From: Betaproteobacteria bacterium HGW-Betaproteobacteria-4
GTDB lineage: Bacteria > Pseudomonadota > Gammaproteobacteria > Burkholderiales > Rhodocyclaceae
Reading direction: 5' to 3'
Length of the DNA: 64,000 nt
Assembly (NCBI GenBank): GCA_002840785.1
Contig: PHCH01000013.1
Location: 1 to 64,000, forward strand
The notes beneath the pieces were generated by a model. That model was given only the letters and a program-made list of their open reading frames with translations, was not told the origin of the DNA and did not search any database. Made by a program: the position numbers and the translations under genes. Below are positions 32,929-42,044 of the stretch, piece after piece (the first letter of the stretch is position 1; each line of letters begins with the position of its first letter).

Positions 32929-32934
32929 CCGAAT

Positions 32935-32964
32935 CCTACGGTCAACCGGAAAAAAGCAAAAAAA
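32935..32964 (+). repeat. Dispersed uptake-like repeat, copy 5
   Basis: CCTACGGTCAACCGGAAA, AAAGC and AAAAAAA, directly before a terminator hairpin between two convergent genes. First copy after the 17.5-kb repeat-free stretch. Confidence 0.8.
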
Positions 32965-32990
32965 TGGAAGGCATCGGCCTTCCATTTTTG
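32961..32990. terminator. Bidirectional rho-independent terminator
   Basis: Stem GGAAGGC/GCCTTCC (32966-32972 and 32977-32983) with loop ATCG, extended by AAAAT and ATTTTT on the two sides. It serves the convergent genes on both sides. Confidence 0.8.
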
Positions 32991-33008
32991 TTTCCGCAGG
33001 CGGGATGC

Positions 33009-33563
33009 TTAGAAATTGATGCCGACCTTGGCCAGCAGCGCCCAGTTTTCGAAGCTGACGTTGTCGCTTTCGCTGGTGTTCAGGTAGCGCAGATCGAGGC
33101 CCGAGTAGTACAGGCCCTTGCGGTAGTTGGCACCGACCACGGCGCCGTAGCCGAACAGGCTCTTGTCGGCCCGGCCGTTGTCGGCCTGGACAAGGCCGAG
33201 CACCGGGCCGGCACCGACCGAGAAGCCGCCGCCGACCGGCAGCGTGTAGCGCGGCGACAGCTCGAAGGAGGTCGATTTCATGCCCGATTCGTCGATGTGG
33301 TTGATCTGGACATGGGTGCGGATGCGGTTGTCCGGCGTCTGGATCAGGCCACAGTTCATGTTGAAGTCGAGGCCGTAGACGAACATCGAATCGTCGTTGC
33401 CGGCCGGGGCGCCCATGACGCCGACGCTGACCGCGACGCTCGGCTCGAACTTGAAGCCGGATTGCAGGCCGGGGAAGAACGTCAGGCCGTCGGCATGGCT
33501 GGCCGTGGCGCCGAGGGCCAGGCCGGCGACGAGGAGGGTGGATGCGAGGCGGTTGATTTTCAT
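33009..33563 (-). CDS. Small outer-membrane beta-barrel protein
   Basis: A 184-residue protein from ATG 33563. The signal peptide is STLLVAGLALGATASHA. The mature protein consists of short amphipathic strands (KFEPSVAVSVGVMGAP, SFELSPRYTLPVGGG, GLYYSGLDLRYLNTS) and ends in a strand closing with Phe (WALLAKVGINF), the outer-membrane insertion signature. The fold looks like an 8-strand barrel, but I cannot name the family. Its promoter has a CRP-like site at -41.5, suggesting activator-dependent expression. Confidence 0.7.
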   Translation of the reverse strand: MKINRLASTLLVAGLALGATASHADGLTFFPGLQSGFKFEPSVAVSVGVMGAPAGNDDSMFVYGLDFNMNCGLIQTPDNRIRTHVQINHIDESGMKSTSFELSPRYTLPVGGGFSVGAGPVLGLVQADNGRADKSLFGYGAVVGANYRKGLYYSGLDLRYLNTSESDNVSFENWALLAKVGINF

Positions 33564-33628
33564 GGTCTCTCCGGTTCGGTGATGGATGGCGAAGGCAGCG
33601 GCGCCGTGGCCGGGCTGCAAGCGGAGGG

Positions 33629-33671
33629 ACTATAGTCGGCGGGATGCGGGCGGTCTGTGACCCAGGTCACC
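33629..33671 (-). promoter_or_regulatory. Promoter with CRP/FNR-type site at -41.5
   Basis: TGTGA-CCCAGG-TCACC (33656-33671) matches the CRP consensus TGTGA-N6-TCACA at nine of ten positions. On the minus strand a TATAGT -10 (33629-33634) lies such that the site centre is about 41.5 bases before the predicted start. This is the class II activator geometry for the outer-membrane protein gene. Confidence 0.5.
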
Positions 33672-33678
33672 CAGCCGC

Positions 33679-34176
33679 CTATTTCTTGAGCAACGCTTCC
33701 TGCGCGGCATCGAGATCGACTTTCCTGATCAGGCCCATTTTCGTCCCGATCACCTTGCCATTGCGGTCGATGAACAGCGTATACGGCAGGCCGCCCCGGG
33801 TGTTGCCGAGCGCCTGCATGAGCGGCAGGCCCTGGGCTTTGGCGATGAAGACCGGGTAATCCATTTCGTAGGCCTTGGCGAAATCTCCGGCTGCTTCGGC
33901 CTTGTCCTCAATGCCGATGCCGAGGACCTCGACCTTGCCCTTGTGGGCGGCGCGGAACTTGATCAGCTCGGGGATCTCGGCCCGGCACGGGCCGCACCAA
34001 CGGGCCCAGAAATTGACGACGAGTGGCTGGCCACGATAGCGCTCGAGGGCCACCGGCTTGTCGGCGAGATCGTTGAGCGTGGCGGCGAAGAGCGGGGCGG
34101 AGGAAATCTCGTCTGCTACGGTCAACCCGGAAAAAAGGCCAAAAATGAAAAGCGCAAACAGCTTTTTCAGGTTCAA
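33679..34176 (-). CDS. TlpA-like periplasmic thioredoxin at the end of the nosFLY block
   Basis: A 165-residue protein with a signal peptide (KKLFALFIFGLFSGLTVA) and a thioredoxin fold bearing WARWCGPCRAEIPEL. The cis-Pro segment LPYTLFID is intact. It overlaps nosY by four bases (ATGA), so it is the last gene of nosF-nosL-nosY. Reduction of copper-site or heme-site cysteines during NosZ or cytochrome maturation is a reasonable guess. Part of the signal peptide is encoded by a copy of the dispersed repeat. Confidence 0.85.
   Translation of the reverse strand: MNLKKLFALFIFGLFSGLTVADEISSAPLFAATLNDLADKPVALERYRGQPLVVNFWARWCGPCRAEIPELIKFRAAHKGKVEVLGIGIEDKAEAAGDFAKAYEMDYPVFIAKAQGLPLMQALGNTRGGLPYTLFIDRNGKVIGTKMGLIRKVDLDAAQEALLKK
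34115..34150 (+). repeat. Dispersed uptake-like repeat, copy 6 (in signal-peptide codons)
   Basis: GCTACGGTCAACCCGGAAA, AAAGGCC and AAAAATGAAAA. It has one extra C in the core and is antisense to the TlpA-like gene. Confidence 0.8.
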
Positions 34177-35000
34177 GGCAGATCACCACGGCGGAAGATG
34201 AAGTAGCCGATGGTAGCACTGACCACGCCGAGCGCCGCCGGGTAGGCCAGGGCGAAAACCTTGTAGCCGGCCGTGCCGAACAGGTCGAGGATGACGTAGG
34301 CGGAGGGGCCGAGGACGATCAGTTGCGGGTCGAAGAGGGCCAGCGCGGCGGTGCGGAAGACCTGCAGCGGGTTGGCCAGGGCCAGGGTGACGGCGAGTTC
34401 CGGCGCCACTTTGCCCTGGATCATGACGCCGAGCAGGATCAAATCGAGGAAGAGCAGCAGGAAAAGCCAGACCATGAAGGCGGCGCCCTGGGCCATGTCG
34501 GTGGTGCGGGCGATGGCCGAGATGAGCATGCCGATGCCGAGGAAGCACATGGCCATGACGGCGAGCAGGGCGGTGTAGTAGCCGAACATGTCCCACGGCA
34601 CCTCGATGCCCTGAATGGTTGCCCAGATCACGGCGCCGAGCATGGCCAGGAAGACCGGTGCGAAGACGACGATGTAGCGGCCGACGATCTTGCCCCAGAA
34701 CCACGCCGACAGCGACACCGGCAGCGAGAGCAAGTATTCGAAGACGCCGGCCTCGCGGTCGCCGGCCACCGAGCGCACCGTGGTGATCAGCACGAAAATG
34801 GGCAGGATGGCCATGGTCAGCTGGATGTAGGTGACGAGCAGGCGCGACAGGCCGATGAAGCCGAGTACGCGCGATTCGGTCAGGCCAAAGAGGAAGAGCA
34901 GGGCGACGATGCCGCCGAAAACCAGGGTGTAGATCTGGAACCAGCGGGCGCGCAGCGATTCGACGATGTCCAGTTTGGCAGTCAGCCAGAGTTGTTTCAT
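34173..35000 (-). CDS. nosY: NosY, ABC-2 type permease for NosZ copper-site maturation
   Basis: A 275-residue membrane protein with six hydrophobic segments and the NosY/ABC-2 signature (LTESRVLGFIGLSRLLVTYIQL, DREAGVFEYLLSLP). It is the transmembrane partner of NosF; with NosD it supplies sulfur and/or copper needed to build the CuZ centre of nitrous oxide reductase. Its ATG follows the nosL stop with no gap (TAAATG), and it overlaps the TlpA gene. Confidence 0.93.
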   Translation of the reverse strand: MKQLWLTAKLDIVESLRARWFQIYTLVFGGIVALLFLFGLTESRVLGFIGLSRLLVTYIQLTMAILPIFVLITTVRSVAGDREAGVFEYLLSLPVSLSAWFWGKIVGRYIVVFAPVFLAMLGAVIWATIQGIEVPWDMFGYYTALLAVMAMCFLGIGMLISAIARTTDMAQGAAFMVWLFLLLFLDLILLGVMIQGKVAPELAVTLALANPLQVFRTAALALFDPQLIVLGPSAYVILDLFGTAGYKVFALAYPAALGVVSATIGYFIFRRGDLP

Positions 35001-35489
35001 TTACTTGCCCTTGGCCAGTAAGCGCTGGCTCATGTCGGTGAAATCGAGGCTGTCCGGCATCGGGGTCGAGACGGCAGCGAAGTTGTAGCCCATCGGCGAG
35101 GTCCTGGTGATGAACCGGGCGTGCCTGGGGTCGAGCCAGATCATTTCATCGCGGCTCTTGCTGTTGAAGTCGGCGACCCACATGCGGGTGGCGGCGTCGG
35201 CCAGCCACGGGTATTTGTCGGCTTTTCCCTTGAGCCAGAAGGCGAGGCAGCCGGGGTCGTCGAACTTGAAAACGGTGTTGTCCGGGCCACCGCGTATCTC
35301 GGCGCCAAAGCGACGGTCGGAAATGACCATGCTGCAACGCACGCAGGTGTCGCGGTCCCACTTGATCTCGGCCATGCCTGCCGGCCAGTTGTCTTGCTTG
35401 CAGCCCGAGAGCAGCGCGGCAAGCGGCGTCAGCAACAGGCCGCCGGTACCGAGGCGATTGAGGAAGTCACGGCGATGCTGGTCGCACAT
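35001..35489 (-). CDS. nosL: NosL, copper chaperone lipoprotein
   Basis: A 162-residue protein starting with RRDFLNRLGTGGLLL, a twin-arginine-like start, followed by a lipobox (LAALLSGC) that predicts an outer-membrane or inner-membrane anchored lipoprotein. The Cu(I)-binding region DTCVRCSMVISDRRFGAEI is typical of NosL. MWVAD, MGYNFAAV and related motifs match the family. It delivers Cu(I) to NosZ. Two bases separate it from nosF. Confidence 0.93.
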   Translation of the reverse strand: MCDQHRRDFLNRLGTGGLLLTPLAALLSGCKQDNWPAGMAEIKWDRDTCVRCSMVISDRRFGAEIRGGPDNTVFKFDDPGCLAFWLKGKADKYPWLADAATRMWVADFNSKSRDEMIWLDPRHARFITRTSPMGYNFAAVSTPMPDSLDFTDMSQRLLAKGK

Positions 35490-35491
35490 GC

Positions 35492-36343
35492 TCAGCTTTC
35501 AGACAGCGACAGCTCGCTGACCAGCGCCGTGTAGCGGGAAATGATGCCGAGGAAACGCAGGCGGTCGGGGCCGGCGATCTCGCCTTCCCAGATGCGGTTG
35601 TCGTCGCGGCTGCTCAGGTTCCAGCCATCGAGTGCCTTGGCGAAGGCCGGTTCGAAGCGGCTGAGGACGATGCGGCAGGCCAGCCGGGCGGTCAGCGTCA
35701 CGGCGTCGGCCACCTTGTCGTCGAGGACGACCTTGCCCATGTCCATTTCGATGACCCGATTGACCAGGGCCGAGACTTCGTCGAGGCGGTGGCTGGAGAT
35801 GATCATTGTGGCGTCGTCGAGGCGTTCGGCCAGCAGGTCGAAGAAGATCTTGCGCGCTTCCGGATCGAGGTTGGCGGCCGGTTCGTCCATGACCAGCACC
35901 CTGGCCTCGCGGCCCAGGGCGATGGCGATCAGCAGCTTCTGCTTCATGCCACCCGATAGCCGCACGAACTGGCGGGACAGGATTTCATCGACGTCGAGGC
36001 CGAGGCGCCGGGCGATGGCGTGGATGCGCTGCGGATCGGTGCCGCACAGCGAGGCCGAGAAATTGATCAGCTGGCCGACCGGCATCTTGAGCGGCGGCGG
36101 CAGTTGCGGCACGAAGCCGATGCTGCCGAGCACCTCGGTGCGGTTGCTGCGCGGGTCGAGGCCGTTGATGGCGACCTCGCCATCGTGCGTGTATTCGCCG
36201 AGCAGGCAGCGGATCAGCGTGGTCTTGCCGGCGCCGTTCGAACCGATCAGCGCAACGCGCTCGCCGATGCCGATGTCGAGGCTGATGCCATCGAGGACCC
36301 GGGCCTTGCGGAAAGTCTTGGCGATGTTCTTGAACTGGATCAT
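35492..36343 (-). CDS. nosF: NosF, ABC transporter ATPase
   Basis: A 283-residue ATPase with Walker A GSNGAGKTTLI, signature LSGGMKQKL, Walker B RVLVMDEPAANLDPEA and the switch His (ISSHRLDEV). It pairs with NosY. It is the first gene of nosF-nosL-nosY-tlpA. A TATAAT seven bases before its ATG suggests its own promoter, separate from the nosZ block. Confidence 0.93.
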   Translation of the reverse strand: MIQFKNIAKTFRKARVLDGISLDIGIGERVALIGSNGAGKTTLIRCLLGEYTHDGEVAINGLDPRSNRTEVLGSIGFVPQLPPPLKMPVGQLINFSASLCGTDPQRIHAIARRLGLDVDEILSRQFVRLSGGMKQKLLIAIALGREARVLVMDEPAANLDPEARKIFFDLLAERLDDATMIISSHRLDEVSALVNRVIEMDMGKVVLDDKVADAVTLTARLACRIVLSRFEPAFAKALDGWNLSSRDDNRIWEGEIAGPDRLRFLGIISRYTALVSELSLSES

Positions 36344-36350
36344 GTCGGCG

Positions 36351-36356
36351 ATTATA
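36351..36356 (-). promoter_or_regulatory. TATAAT -10 element seven bases before nosF
   Basis: A perfect TATAAT on the minus strand lies seven bases before the nosF ATG, predicting a leaderless or nearly leaderless message. No convincing -35 is visible. Confidence 0.45.
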
Positions 36357-36538
36357 GGCAGGGCGCGGAAATCGTCTTTGAACCTGAATCAAAAAAACGT
36401 GTGCCGGGCGGCAACGGGGGGTTGGGTGAGGCAGAGCCAAGGCCAGGGTTTGGGTTTGATGGGGCTATTACTTTTGTCGTAATTGTCTGGTTTTACGGCC
36501 TCTGCTAAGGTTGCGCGGCTCCTGAAAATCTTAAAAAT

Positions 36539-38212
36539 ATGAAAAATAATCAGCCAGTATTTGACCGTGAGTACGCTATCCGTCCGGAGTGCAGCATCAT
36601 CAGCCGGACCGACGAAAAAGGCCTGATCACCTACGTCAATGATGATTTTGTCGAGGCCTCCGGATTTTGCCGCGAGGAACTGATCGGTCAGCCCCACAAC
36701 ATCGTTCGCCATCCGGACATGCCGTCCGAGGCCTTTCGTGACATGTGGGCGACCCTGGAGCGGGGCAAGCCATGGGGCGGCGTCGTCAAGAACCGGCGCA
36801 AGGACGGCGGCTTCTACTGGGTCAAAGCCATGGCGACGCCGCTGTCTTCCGGTGGCTACATGTCGGTACGGACGACGGCGAGCGCCGCCGAGATTCGCGC
36901 TGCGAGCGCCCTCTACGAGCACATGCGCGGCAATCCGAACTTGCTGCTCGAGCAGGGAAGCGTCCGTGGCGGCCTGTTCAAACGGCTTTTCCGGCGGCTC
37001 AACGACATCGATCTGAGCAAGCGGCTGTGGCTGTCGACACTGGCCTCTATCGTCATTGTCAGCCTCAGCCTCGGGCTCGGCTTGCAGGTTGTCGCGGCCG
37101 TCCCGGTGTCTGCCCTGGGGCCCGACATTGCCGCGCGCATTGCCGGCCTGCATCAGGCGATGTTGATCATTGGCGGCTTGACCCTGCTCGCCTGGCCGCC
37201 GCTGGCCTGGGTGATCATTCGCGAATTCAACCGGCCGGTCCGGGCGGCTATCGAGGCGGCCCGCCGCATGGCGGCGATGGACCTCAGCCAGCCGGTTCCC
37301 GTCCATGGTGATGACGAAGTCGGCCAGTTGCTGGCGCAGTTGGCCATCATGCGCAATCATTTCCAGGAAATGGCCGCCATGCTCCGCCAGAGCACGGCCA
37401 AGCTCGACGCGATGGCGCGGCGTCTGGCCGATTCCAGCCAGGCCTCGGCAAGTGCCGCGTCCGACCAGGCGGAAGTGGCGACCAACATGGCCGCATCGGT
37501 CGAAGAGCTGTCGGTGTCGATCGACCATGTCACCGAGTTTTCCACCGAGGCCGACACGCTTTCCCGCGCCTCGGGCAGCGCCTCGCGCGAGGGCGGCGGC
37601 GTCATCCAGCGCGCCGCCGACGAAATGACCCATATCGCCGATACGGTGCACGGCTCGGCGACGGCCATTCGCGAACTGGAGTCCTATACCGTCGACATCT
37701 CGACCATCGTCAATGTCATCAAGGAAATCGCCGACCAGACCAATCTGCTCGCCCTCAATGCGGCCATCGAGGCGGCCCGGGCCGGCGAGCAGGGGCGCGG
37801 TTTTGCCGTGGTTGCCGACGAAGTGCGCAAGCTGGCCGAACGTACCACCTCGTCGACCAAGGAGATCGCCGACATGATCGCCAAGGTCCAGGCCAGTTCC
37901 CGCCATGCCGTTGCCGAAATGGAAAGCAGCGTCGAGCAGGTCCAGTCCGGTGTCGATCTGGCGCGTCAGGCCGAACAGTCGATTGGAACGATACAGGTCG
38001 GTTCGGGGCAGGTAGCCGCAGCGGTCAATGAAATTTCGCTGGCCATCCGCGAGCAAAGCACGGCCGCCCGCGAGATCGCCCAGAACGTCGAGCGCGTCGC
38101 CCAGATGACCGAGCAGGGGTCGCACGCCAGCCAGGCGGCCGCGGCGCTGGCCAGCGATGTCAATGAGCTGTCCGGCGAGCTGCGGCGGCTGGCCGAGATC
38201 TTCAGGATCTGA
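36539..38212 (+). CDS. PAS-containing methyl-accepting chemotaxis protein (Aer-like)
   Basis: A 557-residue chemoreceptor. The N-terminal PAS domain (about 20-115) has Aer-like motifs ([47 protein letters not shown]). Two membrane helices follow (about 165-190 and 200-225) without a sizeable periplasmic domain, then HAMP and the coiled signalling domain with the conserved hairpin [41 protein letters not shown]. Aer-type PAS domains bind FAD and sense redox or energy state, so energy taxis is likely. It sits divergently from nosF in the middle of the nos island, suggesting taxis toward conditions for N2O respiration; inferred. Confidence 0.9.
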   Translation: MKNNQPVFDREYAIRPECSIISRTDEKGLITYVNDDFVEASGFCREELIGQPHNIVRHPDMPSEAFRDMWATLERGKPWGGVVKNRRKDGGFYWVKAMATPLSSGGYMSVRTTASAAEIRAASALYEHMRGNPNLLLEQGSVRGGLFKRLFRRLNDIDLSKRLWLSTLASIVIVSLSLGLGLQVVAAVPVSALGPDIAARIAGLHQAMLIIGGLTLLAWPPLAWVIIREFNRPVRAAIEAARRMAAMDLSQPVPVHGDDEVGQLLAQLAIMRNHFQEMAAMLRQSTAKLDAMARRLADSSQASASAASDQAEVATNMAASVEELSVSIDHVTEFSTEADTLSRASGSASREGGGVIQRAADEMTHIADTVHGSATAIRELESYTVDISTIVNVIKEIADQTNLLALNAAIEAARAGEQGRGFAVVADEVRKLAERTTSSTKEIADMIAKVQASSRHAVAEMESSVEQVQSGVDLARQAEQSIGTIQVGSGQVAAAVNEISLAIREQSTAAREIAQNVERVAQMTEQGSHASQAAAALASDVNELSGELRRLAEIFRI

Positions 38213-38223
38213 GCGGCTCGAGT

Positions 38224-38260
38224 GCTACGGTCAACCGGGAAAAAAGGCCAAAAATCAAAT
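38224..38260 (+). repeat. Dispersed uptake-like repeat, copy 7
   Basis: GCTACGGTCAACCGGGAAA, AAAAGGCC and AAAAATCAAAT. It fills the 42-base gap between the convergent chemoreceptor and hybrid kinase genes. Confidence 0.9.
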
Positions 38261-41200
38261 CGGCTTCGATAGCCATTTGAGCAGGGTGGCAAACAGCTGG
38301 TCGGGATCGACCGGCTTGCCGATATGGTCGTTCATCCCGGCATCCATGCATTTTTGCCGGTCGCCGGTAAAGGCGTTGGCGGTCAGGGCGAGAATCGGCA
38401 CCGCCTGCCGGCCGGGCAGGGCGCGGATGATGCGCGCCGCGTCGATGCCGTTCATCCGGGGCATCTGCAGGTCGAGCAGGATCAGGTCGTAATCCTTGCC
38501 CTTGGCCAGGTCGACGGCCTCGATGCCGTCCTCGGCCAGGTCGACGACGAGGCCGGCCGACTCGAGCAGTTCGCGCGAGACTTCCTGGTTGATCGGCTCG
38601 TCTTCGGCAAGCAGGATGCGCGCCCCGGCATGGCGGGCTTTGAGGCTTTCTTCCGGTAGCTGATCGACGGCCTGGCCGGCTGCTGCGATGCCAGCCGCCG
38701 CTTTTTTCAGCCTGGCCGTGAACCAGAAGGTACTGCCCAAGCCGGGTTGACTGTCGACGCCGATACTGCCGCCCATCAGCGTCGCCAGACGCTTGCTGAT
38801 GGCCAGCCCGAGTCCGGTGCCGCCGTACTTTCGGGTCATCGAGTTGTCGGACTGTTCGAAGGCCTGGAACAGCCGGCCCTGGTCCTCGGCCGAAATGCCG
38901 ATCCCGGTGTCGCGTATGGCGCAGCGCAGGAGCAGGTCGGTCGCCGTTTCCTGGCTGGCCGAGATGTCCAGGCTGACCGAACCCTGGTTGGTGAACTTGA
39001 TGGCGTTGCTGGTCAGGTTGAGCAAAATCTGGCCAAGCCGCTGAAAGTCGCCGCGGAGCGGCTGGCTGGCCAGCCCGGGGGCGATGTCGATGCGCAGCGT
39101 CAGGCCTTTTGCCGCGGCCGCCGGAAGCGCCAGGTTGCTCAGATTGTCGAGCGGGGTGGCGAGCATGAAGTCGACTTCATCGAGGGTCAGGCGTTCGGCT
39201 TCGATCTTGGAAATGTCGAGGATGTCGTTGATCACGTGCAGCAGGTGCTGCGAGGCCTTGGCGACTTTACCAAGCTGGTCGCGCAGCTTGGGGTCGGTCG
39301 CCTGTTTGAGGGCCAGGCCGGTCATGCCCATGATGGCGTTCATCGGCGTCCGCAGTTCGTGGCTCATGTTGGCCAGGAAGGTGCTCTTGGCGCGGCTGGC
39401 CGCTTCGGCCGCTTCCTTGGCAATCGACAGCGCGGCGGTGCGCTGCTCGACGAGTTCTTCGAGGTGATCGCGGTGCCGCCTCAGCTCGGCCTCGGCATTC
39501 TTGCGTTCGGTGATGTCGCGGGTGATGCCGTGGTAGCCGATGATCCTGCCCGCACTGTCGTACTCCGGCTTCGATTGCACCTCGCCCCAGACCAGGCGAC
39601 CATCCTTGCAGACATGCTGCGCCTCGAAGGTGATTGAACCGAGCCGGATTTTCCGCCGCATCATTTCCCCGCGCTCCTCCATGATCCTGCTGACGCGGGC
39701 CCGCCCCTCTTCGTTGAACAGATCGAGGACATGATGGCCAATGACTTCGTCGGGCCGGAAGCCGCGAATCCGCTCGTCGGAGGGGCTGATGTAGGTAATG
39801 TGCAGGTCGCTGTCGGTTTTCCAGACGACATCCTGGACGTCCTCGGTGAGCAGCCGGTAGTGGGCCTCGCTGCGCTGCAGTCTTTCCTCGGCCAGGTTTT
39901 TCTCGAGGGCGATGCTGGCCAGGCGGGCGCATTGCTCGATCAGGTAGATGTCGTACTCGGCCGGCTGGTGCGGCTCGCGGTGATAGATGGCAAAGGTGCC
40001 GAGCACCCGGCCGTCCGAGGCGAGGATGGGTTGCGACCAGCAGGCGCCGAGACCGGCGCTGGCCGCCAGTTCCTTGAAAGGCGCCCAATAGGGGTGCGTC
40101 GCAATATCCTCGACGATGACGCGTTGGCCGGTGAACGCCGCCGTGCCGCACGACCCGACGCCCATGCCGATGGCCAGGCCGTCGAGGGCCTGGTTGTAGA
40201 AATCGGGCAGGCTGGGGGCGATGCTCGCCTCGATCTTTTTTCCTTCGCTGTCGAGCAGCACGATGCTGCACAGCATCGCCGGATACAACTGCTCGGCGCC
40301 GCGCACGAGGGCGACAAGCACCTGGGGAAGCGGCACGCCGCCGGCCAGCAACTCGAGCACATGGGTGCGGAACAGATCGTGCCGTTCGGCGCGCTTCGTC
40401 TCGCTGATGTCGATGAAGGTGCAAATGATCTGGCGCAAGCTGCCATCGGCCGCCCGTTCCGGCTTGGCGCTGAGCAGCAGCCAGACGCGGTCATGCCGCA
40501 TCGGGCGATAAAAGCCCATCACGACATTGTCTACGGGCCGACCTGTAGCGATGACCTGCGGCACCGGATGTTCCGGGCCAGGGAAGGGGGAGCCGTCTTC
40601 GTGAATGACGTTCCAGTCCGGGTCGAAGGAGGTTTTGCCGAGTAGCTGGCTTTCGTCGAGGCCGAGCAGTTCAAGGGCAATTCGGTTGCACAGGAGGACT
40701 TCCGCGCTCGGCGACTGGATGACGACGCCGACCTGCAGGTCGGCCACCAGCAGGCGGTAGCTTTCCCGGCTTTCCTGCAGGGCCGCTTCGCGCTGGATCA
40801 GGCTTTCCAGCAGACCGTTGAAGCCGCCGATCAACTCGCCGATTTCATCGTGCCGGTCCACCGGCAACAGCTCGGGCGGCTGGCCGGTATTCGACAGCGC
40901 GGCCAGTTTCCTGGTCGCCGCCATCATCGGTGAAAACTGCCGCCGCAACATCCACGCCGTCGCCCACCAGACCAGGGCGCCGGCGAGCAGGGTGAGCAGG
41001 CCGGTGGCGAGCAGGATGCGCTGGCGCAGGGCGGCAACCGACTCAAAAGCTTCGTCGGTGGGCAGCACCGCGACAACGAACCAGCCGGCGACGGGAATGC
41101 CCTTGGCGGCCGACAGCTCCTCGACGCCGCGCGAACTGACGGCTACGCCGTAACCCTCGTAGCCCCCGACATATCGGTCGTGCATGGCGTTGGCCCCGGG

Positions 41201-41893
41201 CGGCGGGGCCGGCTGCATGATGCGGCTCTTGTCGGTGGCCGTGACGATCAACTGGTGTTGCGGCGCAATCACCAGGTAGCCGCCCGTTTTGCCGGGCCGG
41301 TTTTGCGTCACCCGGTCGAGAAAATTGGGCTTGCCAAGGTTGATGGCGCCGACCAGGGCGCCGATGATCTGTGCCTTGGCATCGCGAATCGGCACCGCCA
41401 TGCCGATCACCGGCGCCTTCAGCACCCGGCCGAGGGTAGGCCGGCCGATGGTCGATTTGCCCTGCTTGAGGGCGCCCTGCATGTAATCGCGATCCATGTA
41501 ATTCGCCCTGACGCGTTCCTCGGAAAACGGAACGGAGGCGATCCCCGTGGCATCCGGACCGGCCGCCCGGACGCCGCCGTTGAACATCAGTTCGAGAATC
41601 GGGCGTTGCTCGAGAAAGGCTTGCAGGTCGGCCGCGTTGTTCAGCGTTTCAGGGGTGATTTCAGACGCAATTTTTTCCAGCGCCTTCAAACGATCATCGA
41701 GTTCGGAGTTGATTTGCGCGGCGGCCAGCGAGACCGTTGCGAACTGCTGTTCCCCGAGCTGGCGCCGCATGTCCTCGCGCAGCATGCGGCTGGCGTAGAA
41801 GGCGAGCGACCAGATGCCAACCAGAAAAACGACCAGCGTGAAGAGGGTCAGTTTTGTCTTCAGCGACGTCTTCCGGAAGAGGGTGAAGCTCAT
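38255..41893 (-). CDS. Hybrid sensor histidine kinase (dCACHE-HAMP-PAS-GAF-PAS-HK-REC)
   Basis: A 1212-residue protein. One transmembrane helix lies at 13-33 and another at about 293-316, enclosing a large periplasmic sensor of dCACHE type. HAMP follows (to about 372), then PAS (about 378-495), GAF (about 520-675, with GMGVGSCGTAAFTGQRVIVED) and PAS (about 685-805). The kinase core follows, with KSTFLANMSHELRTPMNAIMG, the ATPase NAIKFT, DTGIGI and GTGLGLAIS boxes, and a C-terminal receiver with ILLAEDE, phospho-acceptor Asp in LILLDLQMPRMNG, and LTANAFTGDR. Stop is convergent with the chemoreceptor. It separates the two nos blocks and may sense a ligand connected with N2O or nitrate respiration. 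A target regulator is not obvious here. Confidence 0.9.
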   Translation of the reverse strand: MSFTLFRKTSLKTKLTLFTLVVFLVGIWSLAFYASRMLREDMRRQLGEQQFATVSLAAAQINSELDDRLKALEKIASEITPETLNNAADLQAFLEQRPILELMFNGGVRAAGPDATGIASVPFSEERVRANYMDRDYMQGALKQGKSTIGRPTLGRVLKAPVIGMAVPIRDAKAQIIGALVGAINLGKPNFLDRVTQNRPGKTGGYLVIAPQHQLIVTATDKSRIMQPAPPPGANAMHDRYVGGYEGYGVAVSSRGVEELSAAKGIPVAGWFVVAVLPTDEAFESVAALRQRILLATGLLTLLAGALVWWATAWMLRRQFSPMMAATRKLAALSNTGQPPELLPVDRHDEIGELIGGFNGLLESLIQREAALQESRESYRLLVADLQVGVVIQSPSAEVLLCNRIALELLGLDESQLLGKTSFDPDWNVIHEDGSPFPGPEHPVPQVIATGRPVDNVVMGFYRPMRHDRVWLLLSAKPERAADGSLRQIICTFIDISETKRAERHDLFRTHVLELLAGGVPLPQVLVALVRGAEQLYPAMLCSIVLLDSEGKKIEASIAPSLPDFYNQALDGLAIGMGVGSCGTAAFTGQRVIVEDIATHPYWAPFKELAASAGLGACWSQPILASDGRVLGTFAIYHREPHQPAEYDIYLIEQCARLASIALEKNLAEERLQRSEAHYRLLTEDVQDVVWKTDSDLHITYISPSDERIRGFRPDEVIGHHVLDLFNEEGRARVSRIMEERGEMMRRKIRLGSITFEAQHVCKDGRLVWGEVQSKPEYDSAGRIIGYHGITRDITERKNAEAELRRHRDHLEELVEQRTAALSIAKEAAEAASRAKSTFLANMSHELRTPMNAIMGMTGLALKQATDPKLRDQLGKVAKASQHLLHVINDILDISKIEAERLTLDEVDFMLATPLDNLSNLALPAAAAKGLTLRIDIAPGLASQPLRGDFQRLGQILLNLTSNAIKFTNQGSVSLDISASQETATDLLLRCAIRDTGIGISAEDQGRLFQAFEQSDNSMTRKYGGTGLGLAISKRLATLMGGSIGVDSQPGLGSTFWFTARLKKAAAGIAAAGQAVDQLPEESLKARHAGARILLAEDEPINQEVSRELLESAGLVVDLAEDGIEAVDLAKGKDYDLILLDLQMPRMNGIDAARIIRALPGRQAVPILALTANAFTGDRQKCMDAGMNDHIGKPVDPDQLFATLLKWLSKPI

Positions 41894-42001
41894 CTGCGGC
41901 CCTTTGGCTGGCGATAGTGGGTTCAGCTACTTTTTTGAACTTTATCACTATCGTCGTACCGGATGAGGGCGCGCGCGAGGCTGACCGGCTATTTGTCGAA
42001 T

Positions 42002-42036
42002 GCTACGGTCAACCGGAAAAAACGGTCAAAATTGAA
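42002..42036 (+). repeat. Dispersed uptake-like repeat, copy 8
   Basis: GCTACGGTCAACCGGAAA, AAACGGTC and AAAATTGAAA, immediately after the 3' end of nosH, in the gap to the hybrid kinase start. Confidence 0.9.
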
Positions 42037-42044
42037 ACGGTTGT

